In this document: piece by piece, positions 9,400-15,678 of the stretch | How the letters are laid out: each line of letters opens with the position of its first letter | Numbering within the stretch: position 1 is the stretch's first letter | Assembly: GCA_002425245.1 (NCBI GenBank) | Contig: DILW01000071.1 | Location: 1 to 17,999 of the forward strand | Origin: Betaproteobacteria bacterium UBA5582 | GTDB taxonomy: Bacteria > Pseudomonadota > Gammaproteobacteria > Burkholderiales > Rhodocyclaceae | Length of the DNA stretch: 17,999 bases | Direction of reading: 5' to 3' | The notes under the pieces: model-generated | What the model was told of the DNA's origin: nothing | The model's database searches: none | Seen by the model: the letters and a program-made list of their open reading frames with translations, nothing else | Position numbers and translations under genes: made by a program

Positions 9400-9972
9400 T
9401 CAAGGTTTGGCAAGAAACTGCTCGACCTGTTTGCGCAGGCTGCGGCTGTCGGGCGCCGTCAGGCTGGTGTAGGCGACGACTTCGCTGCCGTCGCGGTTGA
9501 TCAGGTACTTGTGGAAGTTCCATTTCGGCGTGCTGTCGCTACGTTCGGCCAGCTGGCGGTAGAAGGCGTTGGCCTGTGGTCCCTTGACCACGGTCTTGGC
9601 GGCCATGGGGAATTGGACGCCGTAGGTCATGCGGCAGAAATCGGCGATCTGCTGGTTGCTGCCCGGTTCCTGCTCACCGAAATCATTGGACGGAAAACCT
9701 AGCACCACCAGGCCACGGTCCTTCAGTTCGGCGTAGAGCTTTTCCAGACCCTCATACTGCGAGGTGAAAGCGCACTTGCTGGCAGTATTGACCACTAGTA
9801 TGACCTTGCCCGCGTACTGACAGAGAGGCATCGGCGAGCCATCCTGGAGCTTGGTGAACTGGTGGTTGAGTAGTCCGGGGCAGGCCGCCGGTGCCTGCGC
9901 CTGCGCCAGCGGTAGGCCGATGAGCGCGAGCAGGCCGGATAAACCCAGTCGGCGTAACCACTTCGTTTTCAT
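9400..9972 (-). CDS. Secreted glutathione peroxidase-family thiol peroxidase
   Basis: A 190-residue GPx-fold protein. The N-terminus (KTKWLRRLG, then a leucine-rich stretch ending AQAQA near 27) is a Sec signal, so it should act in the periplasm. The peroxidatic residue is C67 in NTASKCAFTSQYEGLEKL, with Q72 and W151-N152 in WNFHKYLI completing the usual catalytic set. The conserved FPCNQFG segment is FPSNDFG here, with Ser95 in place of Cys and Asp in place of Gln. Cysteines also occur at 31, 51 and 113, so any resolving Cys may lie elsewhere. Bacterial members often use thioredoxin-like donors rather than glutathione, and a periplasmic one needs an exported thiol donor. AAAGGA at 9980-9985, seven bases before the ATG, supports the start. 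The nearby KatG suggests a shared theme of peroxide defence but the two are not co-transcribed. Confidence 0.92.
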   Translation of the reverse strand: MKTKWLRRLGLSGLLALIGLPLAQAQAPAACPGLLNHQFTKLQDGSPMPLCQYAGKVILVVNTASKCAFTSQYEGLEKLYAELKDRGLVVLGFPSNDFGEQEPGSNQQIADFCRMTYGVQFPMAAKTVVKGPQANAFYRQLAERSDSTPKWNFHKYLINRDGSEVVAYTSLTAPDSRSLRKQVEQFLAKP

Positions 9973-10016
9973 TGCAGCGTCCTTTCTCGTCAGAGTTTCA
10001 GCCGCTTGGACAGCGA

Positions 10017-10058
10017 TTACGACTTAACGTGCAGTCCACACTCCTTGGATTCCGGCGC
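10017..10058 (-). pseudogene. Remnant of the 3' end of a second cysH
   Basis: Read on the minus strand, these bases encode APESKECGLHVKS and a TAA stop. The intact CysH ends DTKECGLHVKATS plus stop, so KECGLHVK is shared, including the C-terminal Cys-Gly-Leu-His signature of the enzyme. The DNA differs mostly at third codon positions (AAG/AAA, GAG/GAA, GGA/GGC, CTG/CTT, CAC/CAT, GTT/GTG), which suggests diverged coding copies rather than a fresh duplication. Further upstream the frame gives RPETV and then a TAA, with no further resemblance. The most likely reading is the stub left when a second, related cysH was deleted or replaced. Confidence 0.6.
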
Positions 10059-10072
10059 AACTGTCTCCGGCC

Positions 10073-10104
10073 GCCCCGGCGGGGCTTAACATTCGCTGCG
10101 CGAA
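10073..10104. other. Two short hairpins between cysH and its duplicated tail
   Basis: GCCCC, GGC, GGGGC (10073-10085) and TTCGC, TGC, GCGAA (10092-10104) are perfect 5-base stems with 3-base loops, in the 156-base gap between gpx and cysH. Neither is followed by a T-run on the minus strand, so termination of the cys operon here is possible but not shown. Confidence 0.3.
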
Positions 10105-10128
10105 GTTAGCCTGCGACGAAATGCCGAC

Positions 10129-10854
10129 TTACGAGGTGGCCTTCACATGAAGGCCACATTCTTTAGTGTCGGCATTTTCCCACCACCATCTGCCGGCGCG
10201 GATGTCTTCGCCGAGGGAGACGGCGCGGGTGCACGGGGCGCAGCCGATGCTGGGGTAGAACTTGTCGTGCAGGGCGTTGTAAGGCACGGCGTTGTGCTTG
10301 ATGTAGGTCCAGACTTCCTTCTCGCTCCAGGCGGCGAGCGGGTTGAATTTTTCCAGGCCGTTGCCTTCGTCGTATTCCTGCGTCGCCAGCTGGCCGCGGG
10401 TGGCGGCCTGTTCGGCGCGCATGCCGGTGATCCAGGCGTGCTTGCCGGCAAGGGCGCGGCGCAGCGGTTCGACCTTGCGCGCGTAGCAGCAGGCCTTCCT
10501 GAGCGTCACCGAGTCGTAGAAGGCGTTGATGCCGTGCTGGCGGACAAAACTTTCGACTTCCTCGGCCTGCGGGAAGTAGATTTTCAGTTTCAGCCCGTAG
10601 TGCTGGTCGACCTTGGCCATCAGCTCGTAGGTCTCGGCTGGCAGGCGGCCGGTGTCGAGGCTGAAGACCTCGATCGGCAGCCCGGCCTTGACGATCAGGT
10701 CGGTGAGGACCATGTCTTCGGCGCCAAGGCTGTTGGCGAAGGCGGCAGGTGACCACGCGCCGGCGATGTCGGCGAGCAGCGTGCGCGCGGCCTCGGCCTT
10801 GGCGGCGGTGCTGGCGGCGAGTTCGGGGGTGATGTTGAGCAGGGCTGGCGTCAT
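10129..10854 (-). CDS. cysH: Assimilatory adenylyl-sulfate (APS) reductase CysH
   Basis: A 241-residue cytoplasmic enzyme that reduces APS to sulfite and AMP, with thioredoxin-like thiols as donors. The core has SLGAEDMVL at 42-50 and FSLDTGRLP at 64-72, the nucleotide-binding parts of the PAPS/APS reductase fold. The cysteine pairs C122-C123 (KACCYARK) and C205/C208 (IGCAPCTR) are the iron-sulfur ligands that mark the APS-using, [4Fe-4S]-containing class. The catalytic C-terminal Cys is C233 in KECGLH. WITGMRAEQAATRG at 141-154 is also typical. It is the third gene of cysI-DUF934-cysH, 14 bases after the DUF934 gene, and takes the step just before CysI. Probable control is by the divergent CysB-like regulator. 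A short second copy of its 3' end lies downstream. Confidence 0.96.
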   Translation of the reverse strand: MTPALLNITPELAASTAAKAEAARTLLADIAGAWSPAAFANSLGAEDMVLTDLIVKAGLPIEVFSLDTGRLPAETYELMAKVDQHYGLKLKIYFPQAEEVESFVRQHGINAFYDSVTLRKACCYARKVEPLRRALAGKHAWITGMRAEQAATRGQLATQEYDEGNGLEKFNPLAAWSEKEVWTYIKHNAVPYNALHDKFYPSIGCAPCTRAVSLGEDIRAGRWWWENADTKECGLHVKATS

Positions 10855-10868
10855 GGCTGGCTGGGCTT

Positions 10869-11381
10869 TCAGGCGGTGCGGCGGCGGAAGTGCGGTTCGG
10901 GCTGGTCGGTCGACGCCTGGTAGGTTTCGGAGAACGGGGCGAAGCCCTTGCCGATGGCGTAGATGGCGTCCTTGCCGTCCTTCAGCGCGTAGCTGTCAAA
11001 GCCGACGCGTTTCATGAAAAAAAGCTGGTCGTGCAGCACGTCGCCGACGGCGCGCAGTTCGCCCTGGTAATGGTAACGCTGGCGCAGCAGGGCGGCGGTC
11101 GAGTAGCCGCGGCCATCGACGAACTTCGGGAAATGCACGGCGACGACAATGAAATACTGGAGGTCGGCTGCGATCTCCTCGACCTTGTCGTCGGGCTGCA
11201 GCAACAGCCCGATGCGCTTGTGGCAGGAGACGATTTCGTTCTGGCGCGCGCGCCACACGGCGAGCGGGAAGATCACGTCGCCGGCGGGCAGGGCGACGCT
11301 TTCCGGGGTCTCGCCTTCGGCCAGGGTGAGCGTCGTCCAGGTGTCGTTGGCGACGTTGCCTTGCTTGATCAGTTGTGCCAT
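10869..11381 (-). CDS. DUF934 family protein of the sulfite reductase operon
   Basis: A 170-residue soluble protein of family DUF934. Recognisable segments are DVIFPLAVW near 35-43, then LLLQPDDKVEEIAADL and the central FPKFVDGRGYSTAALLRQRY, with aromatic residues towards the end. It carries no iron-sulfur motif and no signal peptide. Its ATG at 11381 directly abuts the TAA of the sulfite reductase gene, and AAGGAGG (11390-11396) lies inside that gene eight bases before the start, so translation is coupled. This family regularly occurs between cysI and cysH in Proteobacteria, which suggests an accessory role such as electron supply or assembly for sulfite reductase. No biochemical role can be read from the sequence. 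Confidence 0.9.
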   Translation of the reverse strand: MAQLIKQGNVANDTWTTLTLAEGETPESVALPAGDVIFPLAVWRARQNEIVSCHKRIGLLLQPDDKVEEIAADLQYFIVVAVHFPKFVDGRGYSTAALLRQRYHYQGELRAVGDVLHDQLFFMKRVGFDSYALKDGKDAIYAIGKGFAPFSETYQASTDQPEPHFRRRTA

Positions 11382-13073
11382 TTATGCGGCCTCCTTTTCT
11401 GCTGCCTTGGCCTTGCCGTGGGCGCGGCCTTCGTAAACGCGATTCTTGAACGGGTCGATGCCGATCCGGTCGAAGGTGTCGATGAAACGCTCGTCGGGGT
11501 GGCGGTTCTCCAGATACACCTTGATGATCTTGTCGACCACGTCGGGCATTTCGCCGGCCGAGAACGACGGGCCGATCACCTTGCCGAGCTTGGCGTCGTT
11601 GCCCTGGCGACCACCCAGCGTGACCTGGTAGAACTCGTCGTTGTTCTTGTCCACGCCGAGCACGCCGATGTGGCCGACGTGGTGGTGGCCGCAGGCGTTC
11701 ATGCAGCCGGAGATGTTGAGGTCGATTTCGCCGATGTCGAACAGGTAGTCGAGGTCGTCGAAGCGCTGCTGGATGGCGGTGGCGATGGGGATCGACTTGG
11801 CGTTGGCGAGGTCGCAGAAATCGCCGCCGGGGCAGCAGATGATGCTGGTCAACAGGCCGATGTTCGGCGTCGCCAGGCCGGCTGCCTTGGCCACGCGCCA
11901 GACATCGGCGAGGTCGGCCAGCTTGACGTCGGCGAGGATGACGTTCTGTTCGTGGCTGATGCGCAGTTCGCCGAAGCTGTAGCGGTCGGCGAGGTCGGCG
12001 ACGACTTCCATCTGGTCGGAAGTGATGTCGCCGGGGGCGACGCCGTGCTTCTTCAGCGACAGCGTCACCGCACGGTAGCCGGGCACCTTGTGTGGCTGCG
12101 TGTTGCGCTCGACCCAGCGGGCGAAGGCCTTGTCGTCGACGATCTTCGCCTGGTAGCCGGCGTCGACGGTGGTGATCGTCTCGTAGGCGGGGGCGCCGAA
12201 ATGCGCGGCGACACGGTTGTACTCGGCCTGGGTGATGGTCGCCGGGCCGTCCTTGGCGTGCGCCCACTCGGCTTCGACCAGCTTGGTGAATTCCTCGACA
12301 CCGAGTGCCTGCACCAGGATCTTGATGCGCGCCTTGTAGGCGTTGTCGCGGCGGCCGAAGCGGTTATAGACGCGGAGGATGGCCTCGCAGTAGCTGAGGA
12401 TGTGCTGCCAGGGCAGGAACTCGCGCACCACCTGGCCGCGGATCGGGGTGCGGCCGAGGCCGCCGCCGACGATCACGGTGAAGCCGGCGACACCGTCGAC
12501 CACCTTGAGGTGCAGGCCGATGTCGTGGAACCAGGTCACCGCGCGATCTTCATCGGTACCGGAAATGGCGAACTTGAACTTGCGCGGCAGGAAGGCGAAT
12601 TCCGGGTGGAAGGTACTCCACTGGCGCAGGATCTCGGCCAGCGGGCGCGGATCGATGATCTCGTCGGCGGCGACGCCGGCGAACTGGTCGGTGGTGATGT
12701 TGCGGATGCAGTTGCCCGAGGTCTGGATGGCGTGCAGGTCGACCTCGGCCAGTTCGGCCAGGATGTCGGGCACGTCGGTCAGCTTCGGCCAGTTCAGCTG
12801 CAGGTTGTGGCGGGTGGTGAAGTGGCCGTAGCCGCGGTCGTACTGGCGAGCGACGTGGGCCAGCTTGCGCAACTGCGCCGAATTGAGCATGCCGTAGGGC
12901 ACGGCGATGCGGAACATCGGTGCGTGGCGCTGGATGTAGAGGCCGTTCTGCAGGCGCAGCGGGCGGAACTCGTCGTCGGTCAGCTCGCCGGCCTGCCAGC
13001 GGCGGACCTGGTCACGGAACTGCTCGACCCGGTCGAGGATCAGCTGGCGGTCGATGGCGTCGTATTTGTACAT
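11382..13073 (-). CDS. cysI: Siroheme-dependent sulfite reductase, single-chain nitrite/sulfite reductase family
   Basis: A 563-residue enzyme reducing sulfite to sulfide in cysteine biosynthesis. It shows two ferredoxin-like and siroheme half-domain repeats. Early markers are FTTRHNLQLNWP at 85-96, which carries substrate-binding residues, and QTSGNCIRNI at 117-126. The iron-sulfur/siroheme ligands are C414 and C420 in CCPGGDFC and C457 and C461 in GCMNACGHHHVG. With cysH and DUF934 downstream, an assimilatory sulfite rather than nitrite substrate is most likely. No flavoprotein CysJ is present, so electrons probably come from ferredoxin or another carrier. AGAGGA (13079-13084) precedes the ATG at 13073. 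It is divergent from the CysB-like gene across 124 bases that probably hold both promoters. Confidence 0.93.
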   Translation of the reverse strand: MYKYDAIDRQLILDRVEQFRDQVRRWQAGELTDDEFRPLRLQNGLYIQRHAPMFRIAVPYGMLNSAQLRKLAHVARQYDRGYGHFTTRHNLQLNWPKLTDVPDILAELAEVDLHAIQTSGNCIRNITTDQFAGVAADEIIDPRPLAEILRQWSTFHPEFAFLPRKFKFAISGTDEDRAVTWFHDIGLHLKVVDGVAGFTVIVGGGLGRTPIRGQVVREFLPWQHILSYCEAILRVYNRFGRRDNAYKARIKILVQALGVEEFTKLVEAEWAHAKDGPATITQAEYNRVAAHFGAPAYETITTVDAGYQAKIVDDKAFARWVERNTQPHKVPGYRAVTLSLKKHGVAPGDITSDQMEVVADLADRYSFGELRISHEQNVILADVKLADLADVWRVAKAAGLATPNIGLLTSIICCPGGDFCDLANAKSIPIATAIQQRFDDLDYLFDIGEIDLNISGCMNACGHHHVGHIGVLGVDKNNDEFYQVTLGGRQGNDAKLGKVIGPSFSAGEMPDVVDKIIKVYLENRHPDERFIDTFDRIGIDPFKNRVYEGRAHGKAKAAEKEAA

Positions 13074-13094
13074 GCGTTTCCTCTGCTGGCCGCG

Positions 13095-13104
13095 CGCAAT
13101 TGCG
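13095..13104. repeat. Perfect 10-base palindrome in the cysI leader
   Basis: CGCAATTGCG lies 22 bases upstream of the cysI ATG. It could be an operator or simply a chance palindrome in a short leader. Confidence 0.25.
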
Positions 13105-13139
13105 GCAATGATTCGAGGAGCGCATCGTAACCGGCGAAC

Positions 13140-13197
13140 ATTGAATCAAAAAGAATATTGCGTTAGATTGTTATCGTATTTTGTTATTAAGCCATTC
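13140..13197. promoter_or_regulatory. AT-rich divergent cysI/cysB-like control region
   Basis: This stretch is far richer in A and T than its surroundings. It holds the direct repeat TTGTTAT at 13168-13174 and 13181-13187. A possible promoter for the regulator is TTGAAT (13141-13146), 17 bases, TAGATT (13164-13169). LysR-type regulators usually bind AT-rich sites between themselves and a divergent target, so autoregulation plus control of the sulfite operon is expected. Confidence 0.45.
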
Positions 13198-14139
13198 ATG
13201 AAACTTCAGCAGCTGCGCTACATCGTCGAGATCGAACGCCAGGGACTCAACGTCTCGGAGGCGGCCGAGGTGCTGTATACCTCGCAGCCGGGCGTGTCCA
13301 AGCAGATCAAGCTGCTTGAGGACGAACTCGGCATCGCCATCTTCGAGCGCAGCGGCAAGCGCTTCACCGGCATCACCGAGCCGGGCCGGGTGGTCATCGA
13401 CATCGCCCGCCGCATCCTGCGCGAGGCGGAAAACCTGAAGCGTGCCAGCGCCGAGTTTTCCAGCGGCGATTCCGGCAAGCTGGTACTGGCGGCAACCCAC
13501 ACCCAGGCGCGCTATGCGCTGCCGACCGTGGTCCGCGACTTCGTCGCCCGCCACCCCGGGGTCAAGCTCGAAATGCACCAGGGCAACCCGGTGCAGATCG
13601 CCGACTGGGTGGCTTCCGGCGAGGCCGATTTCGGGATCGCCACCGAGTCGCTGGGCGAGCATCCGCAGCTCGTTTCCTTCCCGGTCCAGCAGTGGTCGCA
13701 CTGCGTGATTGCGCCGGCCGGCCATCCCATCCTGGCCAGCCAGCCGCTGGCGCTGCAGGAACTGGCGCGCTGGCCGCTGATCACCTACGACGCGGCCTTC
13801 ACCGGCCGCACCCGGATCAATCGCGCCTTCGAGCGCCTGGAAATCGAGCCCAACATCGCGCTTACCGCGCTCGACGCAGACGTGATCAAGACCTACGTCA
13901 GCCTCGGCCTCGGCCTGGGCATCATCGCCAAGCTCGCCTTCGACCCCCAGCGCGACGTCGGCCTGGTGGCGCTTGACGCCGGCCACCTGTTCGAATCGAA
14001 CACGACGCGGCTGGCGGTGCGCCGCGGCAGCTACCTGCGCCGTTTCGACTACGACTTCATCGAGCTGTTCGCGCCCCACCTCAACAAGCGCGTCGTCGAA
14101 ATGACCCTGCAGGGCGGCGGCGAGGCCTGGCAATTGTAA
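13198..14139 (+). CDS. cysB: CysB-like LysR-type regulator of sulfur assimilation
   Basis: A 313-residue LysR-family regulator. The winged helix-turn-helix occupies about 1-60 (MKLQQLRYIVEIERQGLNVS, then AAEVLYTSQPGVSKQIKLLE). The effector domain runs from about 90 with TQARYALP and ends near 300. MKLQQLRYI, the QPGVSKQI recognition helix and ATHTQARYALP are close to CysB/Cbl proteins, which sense N-acetylserine and sulfur status. Divergence from cysI-DUF934-cysH matches that role. The frame is open further upstream, but the ATG at 13198 gives the canonical CysB N-terminus and leaves room for a promoter. The gene ends just before a bidirectional terminator. Cbl or another paralogue is possible, but the location favours the main sulfur regulator. 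Confidence 0.9.
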   Translation: MKLQQLRYIVEIERQGLNVSEAAEVLYTSQPGVSKQIKLLEDELGIAIFERSGKRFTGITEPGRVVIDIARRILREAENLKRASAEFSSGDSGKLVLAATHTQARYALPTVVRDFVARHPGVKLEMHQGNPVQIADWVASGEADFGIATESLGEHPQLVSFPVQQWSHCVIAPAGHPILASQPLALQELARWPLITYDAAFTGRTRINRAFERLEIEPNIALTALDADVIKTYVSLGLGLGIIAKLAFDPQRDVGLVALDAGHLFESNTTRLAVRRGSYLRRFDYDFIELFAPHLNKRVVEMTLQGGGEAWQL

Positions 14140-14152
14140 GGGCGAAAAAAAA

Positions 14153-14176
14153 GCCCGCCGGGTGGCGGGCTGTTTT
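14153..14176. terminator. Bidirectional intrinsic terminator
   Basis: GCCCGCC, GGGT, GGCGGGC (14153-14170) is a perfect 7-base GC stem with a 4-base loop. TGTTTT follows on the plus strand, and the eight A residues before it (14145-14152) give a U-run on the minus strand. It serves the cysB-like gene and, more strongly, the parvulin gene that converges on it. Confidence 0.9.
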
Positions 14177-14191
14177 AGCGGCCGGAGGCGG

Positions 14192-14977
14192 TCAGTTGAC
14201 CTTGGCCTTGGCGCGCAGATCGTTGATCAGCTTGTCTACCTGTTGCTGGCCGGCACGCTGCTGCAGCTGCGGCTTGACCTGTTCGAACGGGGGCGCCGTC
14301 AGGGCGCGGCTGTCGTCGAGCTGGATGATGTGGTAACCGAAGTCGGTCTTCACCGGGGTCTTGGTGTACTCACCCTTCTTCAGCTTGGGCAGGGCTTCGG
14401 CGAAAGACGGAACGTAGGCGTTCGGGGCGCTCCATTCGAGCTCGCCGCCCTTGTCCTTGGAACCCGGATCGAGCGACTGCTTGGCCAGCGCGGCGAACTT
14501 CTCGCCCTTGTCGAGCTTGGCGATGATCGCCTTGGCATCTTCTTCCTTCTCGACCAGGATGTGGCGAGCCTTGTATTCGGTATTGCCGAGCGAACCCTTG
14601 ATCTTCTCGTACTCGGCCTTCAGCTGGGCGTCGGAGATTGGGTTGCTGCGCACGTAGTCGGACAGGAAGGCGCGGATGAGCACGGCTTGGCGGGCCAGTT
14701 CCATCTGCCCCTGGACTTCGGGCTTCTTGTCCAGGCCCTTCTTCTTGGCTTCCTGGGTGAGCAGTTCACGGCGGATCAGCTCTTCCTTGACGGCGTCTTT
14801 CAGTTCGGCTGAGTCCGGCGCGCCCTGGGCTTTCTGCTCGGCGACGAAAGCGTTGAACACGGATTGCGAAATGGGCTGGCCATTGACCGTGGCGAAAGGT
14901 TTGCCCTGGGCCAGCGCCGGGGCGGAAATGAGGCTGCCGGCCAGCATCAGGGTGGCCAGGGAAGTCAGTTTGAACAT
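14192..14977 (-). CDS. Periplasmic parvulin-type peptidylprolyl isomerase (SurA/PpiD-like)
   Basis: A 261-residue exported foldase. The signal peptide is FKLTSLATLMLAGSLISA followed by PALA, with likely cleavage after residue 23. An N-terminal helical chaperone region covers about 35-125. The parvulin domain at about 134-222 has KARHILV at 137-143, GGELEW near 178-182 and FGYHIIQLDD at 213-222, with H139 and H216 matching the conserved active-site histidines. It should catalyse proline isomerisation and assist outer-membrane or periplasmic protein folding. A longer frame opens at 15034, but that start overlaps bolA and buries the signal peptide, so the ATG at 14977 is chosen. It is the last gene of yciI-bolA-parvulin, 31 bases after bolA, and ends at the bidirectional terminator. 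Confidence 0.92.
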   Translation of the reverse strand: MFKLTSLATLMLAGSLISAPALAQGKPFATVNGQPISQSVFNAFVAEQKAQGAPDSAELKDAVKEELIRRELLTQEAKKKGLDKKPEVQGQMELARQAVLIRAFLSDYVRSNPISDAQLKAEYEKIKGSLGNTEYKARHILVEKEEDAKAIIAKLDKGEKFAALAKQSLDPGSKDKGGELEWSAPNAYVPSFAEALPKLKKGEYTKTPVKTDFGYHIIQLDDSRALTAPPFEQVKPQLQQRAGQQQVDKLINDLRAKAKVN

Positions 14978-15008
14978 GTGAATGAAATTCCGTGGGAGTG
15001 AACTAAAG

Positions 15009-15278
15009 TCATTGATTGTCCGGCGCCCGGGCATCGATGGCCAGAGCGTGGATGCGTCCCTGCATCAGGTCGCCGACAGCATCGTACACCAGACGATGAC
15101 GGGCGAGTGTGTTTTTGCCCGAAAAAACCTTGGCCACGATATCGACCCGGAAGTGTCCGCCCTCGCGCGCGCCGGCATGGCCGGCGTGGCGATGCGATTC
15201 GTCTTCAAGCTGCAGGGATTCCGGATCGAGCCGGGCCAGGCGCTCGCGCAGCAGGGCCAGGGTTTCGGCATGGCTCAT
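15009..15278 (-). CDS. bolA: BolA family protein
   Basis: An 89-residue BolA fold protein. It carries ESHRHAGH at 27-34, GHFRVDIVAKVF at 41-52 and the family signature RHRLVYDAV at 60-68, followed by IHALAIDA. There is no Cys in the BolA loop, so cluster binding with a monothiol glutaredoxin would use His ligands such as H31 and H61. BolA proteins affect iron-sulfur trafficking and stress morphology; some also bind DNA. The ATG overlaps the TGA of the yciI-like gene by four bases (ATGA), showing translational coupling. Identity is firm; the exact subfamily is less sure. Confidence 0.93.
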   Translation of the reverse strand: MSHAETLALLRERLARLDPESLQLEDESHRHAGHAGAREGGHFRVDIVAKVFSGKNTLARHRLVYDAVGDLMQGRIHALAIDARAPDNQ

Positions 15279-15580
15279 GCCGGCAGGACCTTCTTGAACG
15301 GCTTGACGGTCACTTTCTCATAGACGCCGGCGGCGACGTAGGGGTCGGCATTAGCCCACTTCGTGGCGGCATCAAGCGAGGTGAATTCGGCGACGATCAG
15401 GCTGCCGCTGAAACCGGCACTGCCCGGATCGGGCGAATCGATGGCCGGGCAAGGGCCGGCCAGCAGCAGGCGGCCTTCGGCCTGCAGCGCGAGCAGCCGC
15501 TCGACATGGGCCGGGCGCGCGGCCATGCGTTGTTCGAGAGTGCCCGGGCGGTCTTCGCCCATGATCGCGTAGAGCATCAT
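15275..15580 (-). CDS. YciI family protein
   Basis: A 101-residue small ferredoxin-like dimer of the YciI family. Conserved features are the N-terminal beta strand MLYAIMGEDRPG, the His in RPAHVERL (H25), the GPCPAIDS strand turn and DPYVAAGVYE with D79, where the His-Asp pair is the proposed active site. Its function is not established in this family; related YciI proteins include dehalogenase-like enzymes. Two ATG codons stand in tandem; AGGAGG (15588-15593) is seven bases from the first and supports 15580. It opens the yciI-bolA-parvulin operon and its stop overlaps the bolA start. A short hairpin adjoins its ribosome-binding site. Confidence 0.9.
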   Translation of the reverse strand: MMLYAIMGEDRPGTLEQRMAARPAHVERLLALQAEGRLLLAGPCPAIDSPDPGSAGFSGSLIVAEFTSLDAATKWANADPYVAAGVYEKVTVKPFKKVLPA

Positions 15581-15587
15581 CTGTTGT

Positions 15588-15606
15588 CCTCCTGACGGAT
15601 CGTCAG
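15588..15606 (-). promoter_or_regulatory. Shine-Dalgarno of yciI-like gene joined to a leader hairpin
   Basis: In the minus-strand transcript CTGACG, ATC, CGTCAG (15606-15592) is a perfect 6-base stem. It runs directly into AGGAGG (15593-15588), so two bases of the ribosome-binding site are within the stem. Folding could hinder or position ribosome entry for the whole operon. Confidence 0.5.
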
Positions 15607-15637
15607 CTTGATTCGAAGCGTGGTTTCCTGGCGGCGC

Positions 15638-15643
15638 ATTATA
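15638..15643 (-). promoter_or_regulatory. -10 element of the yciI-bolA-parvulin operon
   Basis: The minus strand reads a perfect TATAAT, about 58 bases before the yciI-like ATG. The best -35 candidate, CTGTCG 16 bases upstream, is poor, so the promoter may need an activator. The plus strand of the same spot reads TATACT (15642-15647), a possible -10 for the divergent response regulator. Confidence 0.5.
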
Positions 15644-15678
15644 TACTCTGGCTGAGACTCGACAGCGTGGATGGGTGA

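Noticed and set aside
10890..13130. Long plus-strand open frame (746 codons) antisense to cysH-DUF934-cysI
   Set aside because: The same kind of compositional shadow; the opposite strand holds iron-sulfur and siroheme motifs of real enzymes.
13054..13197. Upstream extension of the CysB-like protein
   Set aside because: The extra residues overlap cysI and the AT-rich promoter region, and CysB proteins begin at MKLQQLRY.
14978..15034. Longer N-terminus for the parvulin isomerase
   Set aside because: It would overlap bolA and place 19 polar residues before a clear signal peptide. The internal ATG at 14977 fits export.
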